Below are positions 54,301 to 62,808 of a DNA stretch of 64,000 nucleotides, one piece after another. Every line of letters starts with the position of its first letter. Position 1 is the stretch's first letter. The DNA comes from Nitrospira sp. SG-bin1. Its GTDB lineage: Bacteria > Nitrospirota > Nitrospiria > Nitrospirales > Nitrospiraceae. The translations under genes and the position numbers were made by a program. The notes below the pieces were generated by a model. That model was not told where the DNA came from. It did no database searches and saw nothing but the letters and a program-made list of their open reading frames with translations. The DNA lies in NCBI GenBank assembly GCA_002083365.1, contig LVWS01000045.1, positions 98,319 through 162,318 of the forward strand, read 5' to 3'.

Positions 54301-54314
54301 TGAAGAATTCTTCA
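54301..54314. promoter_or_regulatory. Palindrome, operator-like copy 2
   Basis: TGAAGAATTCTTCA is a perfect 14-base palindrome with the same half-sites as copy 1 (TGAAGA-N2-TCTTCA). It lies about 80 bases before the start of microprotein 2. Confidence 0.55.
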
Positions 54315-54536
54315 TGGTAACCAGCTTCTCTCAGAATAAACGGGTATCTACTTTCGTCAATGGGTATTTGAAGAAAGACGTGATCACCAGACAATGAACT
54401 GGTGTCGAAACTCGTTACAGCATTGATGCGACGTACTCTCCTGAGTGCCCACCGACTCAACGTGGCGCAAATTCGGGACGCCCAGGTATGAAGGAGACTC
54501 TGCAACATGTCGCTACTTGGTCGGTTGTAAGGGACA

Positions 54537-54689
54537 CTATCCGTCCTCGAGCCGCGACTCTGTCGCGGACTGTTTTTCCACCAGAGTGCGCGCGCCAACA
54601 ATAATTGTGGGTCCTAGGCCTGCAATGACGTACGGAAAACACACCATTGACGCAGGGATGATAGTTGCCCTGTGCAATACCTTCTTCAT
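54537..54689 (-). CDS. Small membrane protein, microprotein 3 (50 residues)
   Basis: The frame from ATG 54689 gives a 50-residue peptide: a basic start (MKKVLHRA), a hydrophobic helix (MVCFPYVIAGLGPTIIVG) and a charged tail (EKQSATESRLEDG). The topology is convincing for a small inner-membrane protein, but the ribosome binding site is weak and there is no homology to the pair above. It lies 185 bases after the kinase stop. Confidence 0.4.
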   Translation of the reverse strand: MKKVLHRATIIPASMVCFPYVIAGLGPTIIVGARTLVEKQSATESRLEDG

Positions 54690-54873
54690 TCAAGCCGTTT
54701 GAGAACAAACGTGTCGTAATGTGAGTGTACTGGGCACACATGGACGGGCATGAAGACATTGTGAAAATATTCCATCTCATCACTCGGGCCCGGGTGATGT
54801 CCAGTCCGTCGGAACTGTGGTTGCTCACTATCGTGCGCGGAAGGAATGAACGGGGCTGCCGCCGAAGATCGTG

Positions 54874-56310
54874 CTAGGCTGGGACCGTTTGTTGAGCGAG
54901 AGCCGGCAAACGTAAAGTGAAGACGGAGCCTTTATTGACCTCACTGGTGACCGAAATACTCCCGCCATGGGCGTCCATGATTTCTTTCACGATGGGTAGC
55001 CCTAGCCCGGTGCCGGCGGAATCTTTGGCGCGGGCCCAATCGGTCCGGTAGAATCGCTCGAACAGATGGGGAATACTCTCCGGCTCGATACCATGCCCGG
55101 TGTCCTCGACCGCCACGGTGACCTCATGACCGACGGTTTGCAGGCGGACGGTGACGGCTCCACCGGACGGGGTGTAGCGCAACGCATTATCGAGCAAATT
55201 GATCAATGCTTGTTTCAACCACTGTGCGTCGCCAAGTACCGAGGGGACCGGCTGGGATTCGAACCGCAAGGTAATCTGACGGTCATCAGCCAAGAGAATC
55301 AACTCATCCACGAGCTCTTGGATTAAGGGTTCCAAGGCAAGCGGCACGAGATTGACGGGAGGCTTGCTGCTGGTAAATTTCGCGAGGGTCAACAACGGGC
55401 GGGTCAAAGCAATAAGCCGGTCGACCTGCTGGAGATTATTGAGCAGCACTTCGTGATACTCTCCTGGGGTCCTCGCTTTCATGAGCGCCACCTCGAGGGT
55501 CCCCTGCAGGATGGTCAGGGGCGTTTTCATTTCATGGGCGGCGATCTCACAAAAATTGCGTTGGACCTCACTGCCTCGCTGAAACTGATCCAACACGGAA
55601 TTGACGGCTTGGGTGAGGCGTCGGAATTCTCGATAGGGTGAATCCACCGCTAGTCGTTTCCCAAGGTCGGCCTCCGACATGGTCTCGGCGCCCGTACACA
55701 ATGCGTCGATTGGGGCCAGCACTTTTCTGGCCAACCAGAGGCTGCCGACCCAGGCCAAGATTAGAGTGGCTCCGGATCCGAGGGCGAGCAGAAACACCAG
55801 ACCATGCAACGTTTCTTGGTAATGGAGCAAGGAGGTTTCCGCCTGCAAGATGTACTGCACGTGGTTTTTGCCGACGAGGAAAAGAAATAGGTGTCGCGCA
55901 GGAGTTCCATCGGGGGCGTCGAGTGTCTCGAACAGAATGTTCTTCAGGCGGACCTGTTCCAGCACACGCGTGGAAAGTGACATGTGTGCTGTCGCGTGAG
56001 GACTTCTCCACAAGAGCGAGCCATCGGGTGAAAAGACGCGAAGGGCATGGGTCACGTCTGGCAGGACGTGCGGCTCCGTCGCGCTTTGGGTCAATTCGTT
56101 GGTTGGGGCGCTATCCTTCCTGTCGCTTTTGAAGAGATCAGGCTGCCGTTCGACGAACTCAGCCAGCGTCTCCGCCAACACGAGGAGTCGTCCGTCCACG
56201 AAACGTTGCAAGAGGATCTCGCTGGCGGCGTACACGAGCGCGGAAAACACCAGGAGCCCCGCCATCAAGACAAAGGCGGACCAAGTGATCAAGCTGCGCA
56301 GAGACTTCAT
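54874..56310 (-). CDS. Membrane sensor histidine kinase
   Basis: A 478-residue kinase with membrane helices at about 10-32 and 170-193, an extracytoplasmic domain between, a HAMP segment (KVLAPIDALCTGAETM), H259 in EIAAHEMKTPLTILQGT, and the ATPase domain with N box NLLDNALRY, G1 DTGHGIEP and G2 GTGLGLPIV. It overlaps the regulator's stop by four bases, so the two are co-translated. The microprotein genes lie downstream. Confidence 0.93.
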   Translation of the reverse strand: MKSLRSLITWSAFVLMAGLLVFSALVYAASEILLQRFVDGRLLVLAETLAEFVERQPDLFKSDRKDSAPTNELTQSATEPHVLPDVTHALRVFSPDGSLLWRSPHATAHMSLSTRVLEQVRLKNILFETLDAPDGTPARHLFLFLVGKNHVQYILQAETSLLHYQETLHGLVFLLALGSGATLILAWVGSLWLARKVLAPIDALCTGAETMSEADLGKRLAVDSPYREFRRLTQAVNSVLDQFQRGSEVQRNFCEIAAHEMKTPLTILQGTLEVALMKARTPGEYHEVLLNNLQQVDRLIALTRPLLTLAKFTSSKPPVNLVPLALEPLIQELVDELILLADDRQITLRFESQPVPSVLGDAQWLKQALINLLDNALRYTPSGGAVTVRLQTVGHEVTVAVEDTGHGIEPESIPHLFERFYRTDWARAKDSAGTGLGLPIVKEIMDAHGGSISVTSEVNKGSVFTLRLPALAQQTVPA

Positions 56311-56990
56311 GCCGATGATTCTGGTTCTTCGAGCATGTATCCGGCCCCGCGTACCGTGGCGATCAACGGCGGTGAAAAATCCCGGTCGATCTTCGCGCGC
56401 AAGGCCCGAATATGGGCGTCGACGATGTTCGTCATGGGATCATAGCTGATGTCCCACACATGTTCGATGATCGCCGTTCGCGTGAGGACACGATTCTTGT
56501 TCCGCAAGAGGAACTCCAGCAGTGCGTATTCTTTGTTCGTCAGGGAGATTTCCTGTCCGGCCCGCCAGACGCGGTGGGAAGCGGGGTCCAACCTCAAGTC
56601 CGCCGCCTGCAGGTGGGCGAGTTGCTGAGCACTGCCCCGGCGCAGCAGGGCCCGGATCCGGGCCAAGAGTTCCGAGAAGGCGAACGGTTTCGCCAAAAAC
56701 TGATCCGCGCCCGTGTCAAAACCCGATACCTTGGTCTCCACTGTATTGCGCGCGGTCAACAGCAGAATCGGAGTCATGATTCCCTTGTCGCGCACACGGC
56801 GGCAGAGCGTGAGGCCGTCCAGCTTGGGCAGCATGATATCGAGAATCACGAGATCGTACGGATTGTCCGATGCCAACGCCAACCCTTCTTCGCCGTCGGC
56901 TGCGACGTCCACCGCGTAGTGCTCTTCTTTCAATCCTTTCCGGATGAACTGAGCCAGATCCACGTCGTCTTCCACCAACAGTATGCGCAT
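56307..56990 (-). CDS. OmpR-family response regulator
   Basis: From ATG 56990 (MRILLVEDDVDLA) the protein has 227 residues; the receiver has D51 (LVILDIMLPKLDG) and K in QFLAKPFAFSEL, and the winged helix has LTNKEYALLEFLLRNKNRVLTR and DAHIRALRAKIDRD (in parts). The open frame extends back to 57029, but the shorter start fits the family and has GGATGG upstream. Partner of the kinase that follows. Confidence 0.93.
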   Translation of the reverse strand: MRILLVEDDVDLAQFIRKGLKEEHYAVDVAADGEEGLALASDNPYDLVILDIMLPKLDGLTLCRRVRDKGIMTPILLLTARNTVETKVSGFDTGADQFLAKPFAFSELLARIRALLRRGSAQQLAHLQAADLRLDPASHRVWRAGQEISLTNKEYALLEFLLRNKNRVLTRTAIIEHVWDISYDPMTNIVDAHIRALRAKIDRDFSPPLIATVRGAGYMLEEPESSA

Positions 56991-57045
56991 GCCGTTCCAT
57001 CCTCCCTGTCGAAGCATCCCGGCCGACAAAGCAGGAAAGTGTGAA

Positions 57046-57666
57046 TCAACAGAAGGTGCCCTTGCAATCGGTCAACACAAGGTTTGTGGCTTTCTCCTCG
57101 GCTTCCAACTCGATGGTCAACCAAGCCATTCCGGCCGCGTGCTCCTCCTTGTGAGGCCCGTTGCCCCCTCCTTCGAGGAAGCTGACAATATAATAACGGC
57201 CGGCGGGAACTTTCGTGAACCAAAAATGGCCTGTCGGATTTGCCCGAGTGGTGCGGAGATAGGGCTGGAACCGCTTGTCGGTCAGAAGTTGAGCCAGGAT
57301 GTGCCGCATGCAGTCTGCGGGTGAAACGGCAAGTGTGGAGTGCTCCGACGGTGAACTCTCATGTTTTGAGGAACAAGCGTTCACACGTATGTTTCGATCG
57401 AACCAATGGCGTGTATAGGTAACCGTCGGAATCATGTAGATGGAGACCCCCGCTTGCGTAAAGGCTTTTCCAGACGGAGCACTCAGAAACACTTGTCCGG
57501 CGGCCGCTGCGTGACCTCTGGGTTTGTATGAGAAGAGTTCTTTCTCGTTGAACTGGGGCGGGTTCGAAGGGCTCGGCTCGGCGGCCATCGCTTGCGGATA
57601 GAACAAGCTACCGCCCAGCAGAACACCAGCAAACCAGCCGAGAAGCCTGAGAGGATGCCCCATCAT
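57046..57666 (-). CDS. Exported protein of unknown function
   Basis: A 206-residue protein with a signal peptide ending near PQAMAAEP (residue 29). The mature protein has GQVFLSAPSGKAFTQAGVSIYMIP, a Cys-containing loop (RVNACSS, SPADCMRH) and FWFTKVPAGRYYIVSFLEGG, like the carboxypeptidase regulatory-like fold. It ends in DCKGTFC. It overlaps the FTR gene stop by four bases and is therefore in an operon with it. Confidence 0.7.
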   Translation of the reverse strand: MMGHPLRLLGWFAGVLLGGSLFYPQAMAAEPSPSNPPQFNEKELFSYKPRGHAAAAGQVFLSAPSGKAFTQAGVSIYMIPTVTYTRHWFDRNIRVNACSSKHESSPSEHSTLAVSPADCMRHILAQLLTDKRFQPYLRTTRANPTGHFWFTKVPAGRYYIVSFLEGGGNGPHKEEHAAGMAWLTIELEAEEKATNLVLTDCKGTFC

Positions 57667-58103
57667 GTCGAGGAAACCGGCACGGTCGAGGACTCGTCGG
57701 CGACCGTAGGAGAGTGGGTCGCCTTGTGTTTAAGGGCACGACCCTTGTCCGGCGTCGGATCGGAAACCACCCCGTATACTTCACGACCCTCATGGCCCTC
57801 CGGCAAATACTCCGTGATCGGCATGCCGTCTTCACGCACGAAGAGCAGACAGTGGCAGTACTTGTAGATCTGCATTTCGTCGCAGGCGCAGATCCAGCGC
57901 CGGAGCTTGGCTTCGGCCGCCTTATCTTTGTAGAAGTTGCACGGACAAAGCGGTTTCCCGAGTTCGTCGATGTGGGACGCGAGCCCTTTGACGACCGCCT
58001 CGGTCACGGCCCTGTTGGGATGCATCGCCGTTCCGCTTTTTTCGGCGAAACCTTCTACGAACTTCCAAATCTTATCGAGACTCTCCTGCGTCGGTTCAGC
58101 CAT
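57663..58103 (-). CDS. Ferredoxin-thioredoxin reductase catalytic subunit-like protein
   Basis: FTR passes electrons from ferredoxin to thioredoxin through a [4Fe-4S] cluster and a redox disulfide. The cysteines are C53-P-C55, C72-A-C74 and C83-H-C85, with exactly 16 residues between the first two pairs and 8 between the last, which is the family spacing CPCX16CPCX8CHC. The Pro of the second CPC is Ala here. Total 146 residues, with a C-terminal tail of about 50 residues that is not part of the family. No ferredoxin or thioredoxin gene is adjacent. Confidence 0.88.
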   Translation of the reverse strand: MAEPTQESLDKIWKFVEGFAEKSGTAMHPNRAVTEAVVKGLASHIDELGKPLCPCNFYKDKAAEAKLRRWICACDEMQIYKYCHCLLFVREDGMPITEYLPEGHEGREVYGVVSDPTPDKGRALKHKATHSPTVADESSTVPVSST

Positions 58104-58196
58104 GGACCTCCTCCGGGCAACGATGGGCGGAGCCTCTAGTTTACAAGGGTAATTCGCTGCTTTACAATCCGTCCCTTCGGACGATCGGAAACAATC

Positions 58197-61193
58197 ATGA
58201 CAGAAGAATCAATCCGACGGACATTGCTGGACCGGCTGGCCCACGAATTAGGGGTTCAAGAGGCCGAGCAGCTCGCAGCCCATGTGTGTCAGGCCACGGC
58301 AAGGCCGGACGAGGAGGCGCGTCTCCTGTCGTTGCTTGACGAGCTCCAAGAGTTATCCTTGAAAGTCTTCCGTGCGGCGATCGAAGCTCTTCCTGAGCTC
58401 GATCGGCGCGGCGCGCTCTCGGAGGTCATATTGTGGCTCGATCTTGGAATCGCGATCACTCAATCTTCCGGAGCGTCCGCGCTCAAATATTTTAAGAATA
58501 GCCCCTTGGTCCTTGGATTGATCGAACGGCCTGATGCGCGCATCGAGGTGCTGACGATCGGCCTGGACATCGCCGAACAAGATCCGAACGTGGCCTTGGA
58601 ATATATCCAACAGGCGCTCCAGATCCTATCTGAAGTTCCTTCAGAGCAATTGCGACCGTGGCTGGATATTGGCACTGAACTGACCCAGATCGACGTGGTC
58701 GTCGGGCTCGAATTCATCCGACAGATCTCAGCGCTTGCCCGCGTGCTCCCAGTGGAAAGTGTGAGGGACTGGGCGACCTTGGGAATGAAATTGATCGTAC
58801 CGAACAGTCTGGGAAAGCCGGACTATGTAGCGACGATCGAGTTTCTGAGAACAAGCCCGGCGATGTTGGGAGAAATCAGGGAAGCGTCCGTTCGAGGGAA
58901 AGTGGTGTCTCTGTGCTCGGTGCTGGCCGGGCAATCGGCCGAGGCGGCTTTGGCCTGGCTTTCGGAGTCGGCCGATCGTTTGCGTGCAATGCCTTCCCTG
59001 GACTGGCAGATCAAAGTATTGCAGTACGGCTCCCTGCTTGCCGAGAAGAGCGCGGAAGTCACCCTGGAGTATCTCCGTCGAGTTCCGGAACTCGTCCAAC
59101 TGATCGGGGACAGTCCTGAGGCTCCGGCAAAGTTCGAGAATTGGTTCGGGACCGGCATGGAAGTGTTGGCATACAGTCCGGACGGCGCACGCGCTTATTT
59201 TGCGGCGGAGTCTCAGAGAGCGCTGACGTCGGTCGAGGAGGCCTTGAGCGGGGTGTCGTTTCGACAGGTCGCCCGAAGGTTGAAACTGTTTGTTCAGGGA
59301 CTTTGCGGAACCGAAGTCACTGTGGCAGCCCTTCCGGATTCCGTGACATCTCCAGCCCGTGCGACGGTCACCCAGGACGGTCGAAGCATTTCGTTGCCGG
59401 CGCTGCTCCGTCGGTATCCAACGGCTGCGGAAAACGAGCGTCTTTATCTTGTGATGGCGGCGCACGAGGCCGGACACTTGGAGTTCGGTACCTATCGCCT
59501 CCGGCTCGAATCTCTCACGGATTTGATTGAAACCGTACGTGGGCGGTATGGGCGATCGCCGCAAGCTACGGCCGATACCCTGGCGGCGCTGTTTCAGCTT
59601 TACCCGAACCCCTTACTGGTGCGAGATCTTTGGGTGGTGCTGGAGGATGCGCGCGTGGAATTCCTGCTTCAAGCCGAGTACCCCGGTCTTCACAAGGATC
59701 TGGCGCGGTTGGCGGCTGAATCCATCGGCCCCCGCGATCCTGCTCGAGGGGTGACCCCCAAGGAATTGGTCGTCGATTGCCTTCTCAGGCTCTCCACGGG
59801 GGAATCGCCTGATTCCGCAGTTCCCAAGGCGGTCAGGGAGGAAGTGTCGATTCTCTGGAGTCTCTGTCAGTCCGTTCTGACGACGACAGCCACGGCGGAA
59901 GATACGGTGCGTCGGGTCGATGCGGTCTATGTTCGACTGGAGGAACTGCTGGCGGCTCGCGGTGAAATGATTCTTGCGGAACCGCTCGAAGAACCGAAAG
60001 AACCGGAAACGACACCCATGCGACCGGACCAGCGGGGCGACGACTACCGTGCCATGGCCGACGTGATCCATCGGGGCTCGATGAATGCGGAATTCATTTC
60101 AAGGAGTCAGGAACCGCTGGAACCGAAGGAGCAATATCCGGCACAATCGGACGGCACGGTGACTCGGAATGTCTTGAGCGGTACGCAGGCGTCCAAAGAC
60201 AGAAACATGGTCAGTCAAGAACGTTCACTGTTGTCCGTCGTTGAGGAACGTTTGACGCGTGATACCGATGTGCAATCGTTGCAAGAGCCGAAGGCCCATG
60301 AAGGGCGAGCCGTCCTTTACCCTGAGTGGGACTATCGAATTGAAGATTACCGGATGGATTGGTGCCGTGTGATGGAACAGCCGGCGGATTGGGGATCAGA
60401 CGAGTTCGTCACGGCGACCTTGGCCGGCCAGCAGAGTACCGTCAAGTCGCTGCGCCGGTTTTTTGAAGGGTTGCGACCTCCGGCTTTCCGGCGCGTCGCG
60501 GGCCAAGTCGACGGAGAAGAAGTGGACCTTGATGCCCTCATCCGAAGAATAGGTGAGCAGCGGGCCGGGATGGAAGGCGGCGATCGTTTGTATGTCAGGC
60601 GCGAAAAAAAAGAGCGGAATGTCGCGGTAGCCTTCCTGGTCGATATCAGCGGCTCCACGAGCCGAGAACTCGGAGACCGTCGGCGGGTGATCGATATTGA
60701 GAAGGCGGGTTTGGTGCTGCTCTGTGAGGCTCTGGATGCCGTCGGCGATCAGTATGGACTCTACGCCTACTCCGGCCAAGGACGAGCGAACGTCGATTTT
60801 TTGACGATCAAGGACTTTGACGATCGCCTGGGTCCGTCAACCGCTCATCGGTTGGGCGGGCTCGTTCCGCGTCATCAGAACCGCGACGGGGCGGCGATCC
60901 GCCATGCGACCGCCAAGTTGCTGACGCGCGAAGCGAAGAACCGCATCCTCGTGTTGCTGAGCGACGGACGTCCCTTGGACGACCAGTACAAGGACGACTA
61001 TTCCTTGGAAGATACGAAAATGGCTCTCCGTGAGGCAAGACAACGGGGGGTCGAGACGTTCTGTGTCACCATCGATCGGGAGGCCGAGCAATATCTACGC
61101 CGCATGTACGCCGATGCCCAGTATTGCGTCATCGACCGCATTGAAGCACTCCCGACGAAGTTGCCCGGAATCTACAAGCAATTGACGGCATAA
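58197..61193 (+). CDS. Large VWA-domain protein (NorD/CbbO-like) with HEXXH motif
   Basis: The 998-residue protein ends with a VWA domain whose metal site is intact (VDISGSTSR near residue 815, with T and D later in the fold). A helical repeat region forms the first 350 residues (VALEYIQQALQIL, LEYLRRVPELV). In the middle it has MAAHEAGHLEFGTYR at about 423, an HEXXH motif typical of zinc sites, followed by a conserved DARVEF. NorD and CbbO proteins work with a MoxR-type AAA+ partner; no such gene is in the window. Its task is unknown, possibly enzyme activation or metallopeptidase action. Confidence 0.8.
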   Translation: MTEESIRRTLLDRLAHELGVQEAEQLAAHVCQATARPDEEARLLSLLDELQELSLKVFRAAIEALPELDRRGALSEVILWLDLGIAITQSSGASALKYFKNSPLVLGLIERPDARIEVLTIGLDIAEQDPNVALEYIQQALQILSEVPSEQLRPWLDIGTELTQIDVVVGLEFIRQISALARVLPVESVRDWATLGMKLIVPNSLGKPDYVATIEFLRTSPAMLGEIREASVRGKVVSLCSVLAGQSAEAALAWLSESADRLRAMPSLDWQIKVLQYGSLLAEKSAEVTLEYLRRVPELVQLIGDSPEAPAKFENWFGTGMEVLAYSPDGARAYFAAESQRALTSVEEALSGVSFRQVARRLKLFVQGLCGTEVTVAALPDSVTSPARATVTQDGRSISLPALLRRYPTAAENERLYLVMAAHEAGHLEFGTYRLRLESLTDLIETVRGRYGRSPQATADTLAALFQLYPNPLLVRDLWVVLEDARVEFLLQAEYPGLHKDLARLAAESIGPRDPARGVTPKELVVDCLLRLSTGESPDSAVPKAVREEVSILWSLCQSVLTTTATAEDTVRRVDAVYVRLEELLAARGEMILAEPLEEPKEPETTPMRPDQRGDDYRAMADVIHRGSMNAEFISRSQEPLEPKEQYPAQSDGTVTRNVLSGTQASKDRNMVSQERSLLSVVEERLTRDTDVQSLQEPKAHEGRAVLYPEWDYRIEDYRMDWCRVMEQPADWGSDEFVTATLAGQQSTVKSLRRFFEGLRPPAFRRVAGQVDGEEVDLDALIRRIGEQRAGMEGGDRLYVRREKKERNVAVAFLVDISGSTSRELGDRRRVIDIEKAGLVLLCEALDAVGDQYGLYAYSGQGRANVDFLTIKDFDDRLGPSTAHRLGGLVPRHQNRDGAAIRHATAKLLTREAKNRILVLLSDGRPLDDQYKDDYSLEDTKMALREARQRGVETFCVTIDREAEQYLRRMYADAQYCVIDRIEALPTKLPGIYKQLTA

Positions 61194-61204
61194 GAATTCA
61201 AGAC

Positions 61205-61612
61205 ATGACACACTCGATCGGTAAGCCGACGATCCCCGCCTGGTTATACAAGCTCTTCACGGGGCACCAATATCCGTATGTCCGCCGATTAGCCAAGTTC
61301 GGACAAACGGTGAAACCGGGTGAAGACCGTCCGGAACCGACGAAGGAAATGATCGAAGCTAAATTCTGGGAAGTCTATCCACGTTGTCGGGTGAAGGTGT
61401 TGCAGGAAGTCAAAGAAGGGATGATCGTGGTCTTTCATGACCTGGGAGAGTATCCTCCCGGGGGTTTTCAGGAACTCGTCGACAATCCGGAGGAGTTTTT
61501 GGCAAAAACATTCGGCAAGAAGAAAATCAAAGTTAATTTCTATGACGAAGATAATTTCGTCTGTACGATCAACTTCAAGGTTGCGGGCTGGACGGAACAC
61601 GAACATGCGTGA
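61205..61612 (+). CDS. Conserved-looking protein of unknown function (135 residues)
   Basis: The protein is soluble with a strong basic/aromatic start (PAWLYKLFTGHQYPYVRRLAKFG), an alpha-beta middle (MIEAKFWEVYPRCRVKVLQEV) and KKKIKVNFYDEDNFVCTINFKV at the end. It starts 11 bases after the VWA gene, so the two may form one transcript. I do not recognise a family. Confidence 0.6.
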   Translation: MTHSIGKPTIPAWLYKLFTGHQYPYVRRLAKFGQTVKPGEDRPEPTKEMIEAKFWEVYPRCRVKVLQEVKEGMIVVFHDLGEYPPGGFQELVDNPEEFLAKTFGKKKIKVNFYDEDNFVCTINFKVAGWTEHEHA

Positions 61613-61684
61613 CGGTTACGGCGTGCGGTGTAATAAGGAGATGTTACGCTTCACACCCTACGTTTCACGCTTCACGAGGTGGCA

Positions 61685-62626
61685 ATGATGAAACGGCCGA
61701 AAGTCACGGTAGTTGGGGCGGGGAATGTCGGAGGGACGACGGCGCAGCGGTTGGCCGAAAAGAATCTCTACGACGTGGTATTGGTCGATATCGCCCAAGG
61801 GGTTCCACAGGGCAAGGCGCTCGATATTTCACAGGCGGGGCCGGTCTGTGGGTACAGCACGCAGGTGGTCGGCACCAACGAGTACATGGAGACCGCGGGA
61901 TCATCGATTGCGGTGATTACGTCCGGCATTCCACGAAAGCCGGGCATGAGTCGAGACGAGTTGTTGGCGACGAATGCGAAAATCGTGAAATCCGTCGTCA
62001 AGGAATTAGTCTCCCGCTCTCCGAACATTATCCTGATCCTTGTCACCAATCCATTGGATGCCATGGTGCATGTCGCGCGTTCTGTCAGCGGCTTGCCGAA
62101 ATCCAGGATCCTCGGGATGGCCGGTGTGTTGGATTCGGCGAGAATGCGCACGTTCATTGCCGCAGAACTCAACGTACGGGCCACGGAGGTGCAGGCGATG
62201 GTGTTGGGCGGACACGGCGACACGATGGTGCCGCTGCCGCGGTATACCACTGTGAAGGGGAAACCGGTGTCCGAACTCATGTCAAAGGAAAAGCTGGACG
62301 CCATCGTCAAGCGAACGAGGGAAGGCGGAGCCGAAATCGTGGGCCTCTTGAAAACAGGGAGTGCCTTCTATGCTCCGTCCGCTTCAGCAGTGGCGATGGT
62401 CGAGTCGATCCATAAGGACGAGAAACAGGTGATGCCTTGTGCGGTGTTGTGTGAGGGAGAATACGGACTCAAAGACGTCGTCGTCGGGGTTCCAGTGATA
62501 ATCGGGCGAGCAGGGGCCGAGCAGATTCTGGAGTATGAACTCACCAGTGACGAACGGGCGGCGTTGGCAACGTCGGCCAATGCGGTACGAGAACTCTGTC
62601 GCACCGTTGATCGACTTATGACATAG
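61685..62626 (+). CDS. mdh: Malate dehydrogenase (NAD-dependent)
   Basis: LDH-like malate dehydrogenase of 313 residues: Rossmann motif VTVVGAGNVGGTTAQRL, Asp in VVLVDIAQG which selects NAD, substrate Arg in GIPRKPGMSRDELL, catalytic VTNPLDAMV and GGHGDTMVPLP. ATG 61685 has GAGGTG just before. It serves the TCA cycle, possibly the reductive form in this lineage (inference). Confidence 0.96.
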   Translation: MMKRPKVTVVGAGNVGGTTAQRLAEKNLYDVVLVDIAQGVPQGKALDISQAGPVCGYSTQVVGTNEYMETAGSSIAVITSGIPRKPGMSRDELLATNAKIVKSVVKELVSRSPNIILILVTNPLDAMVHVARSVSGLPKSRILGMAGVLDSARMRTFIAAELNVRATEVQAMVLGGHGDTMVPLPRYTTVKGKPVSELMSKEKLDAIVKRTREGGAEIVGLLKTGSAFYAPSASAVAMVESIHKDEKQVMPCAVLCEGEYGLKDVVVGVPVIIGRAGAEQILEYELTSDERAALATSANAVRELCRTVDRLMT

Positions 62627-62749
62627 AAGAACTTTCGCCGTCAGCGCTCATGGCCACCGCGACTAGCCTCCTCTCATGACCGGGTTCGGCACATCACTGA
62701 CGTCGAGCCACAGGTCGGGTGATGTAATCTTCTCTGTGTAAAAGACGAA

Positions 62750-62808
62750 GGGTGTAAGCTGGGTTGCTGTCGAAGGCGAACCCATTCCACTAAAGGAGGC
62801 TTACACCC
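62750..62808 (+). promoter_or_regulatory. Hairpin that could hide the transposase ribosome binding site
   Basis: GGGTGTAAGC (62750-62759) and GCTTACACCC (62799-62808) are perfect 10-base inverted repeats. The second arm runs up to the ATG and follows AAAGGAGG. In a transcript from outside the element the arms could pair and reduce translation, a known control in insertion sequences. Confidence 0.5.

Larger units (their letters stand above)
53582..54873. other. Gene-poor accessory stretch with microprotein genes
   Basis: Almost 1.3 kb without a normal-size gene. It holds three minus-strand microproteins (53805-53888, 54142-54222 and 54537-54689) and two copies of a palindrome (53964-53979 and 54301-54314). 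An open frame at 54239-54508 (LQIPIDESRYPFILREAGYH) reads like protein but has no ribosome site and contains one palindrome; it may be decayed. The region is downstream of the kinase at 54874-56310 on the same strand. Confidence 0.5.

Noticed and set aside
54239..54601. 120-codon minus-strand frame
   Set aside because: No ribosome site, no family, and it contains the palindrome; it may be a decayed gene but cannot be supported.
53582..54873. tmRNA gene expected near smpB
   Set aside because: No tRNA-like ends and no tag-coding frame could be found on either strand.
55245..55275. T-arm-like GGTTCGAATCC on the minus strand
   Set aside because: It encodes part of the histidine kinase (RFESQPVP) and no acceptor or anticodon arm fits around it.
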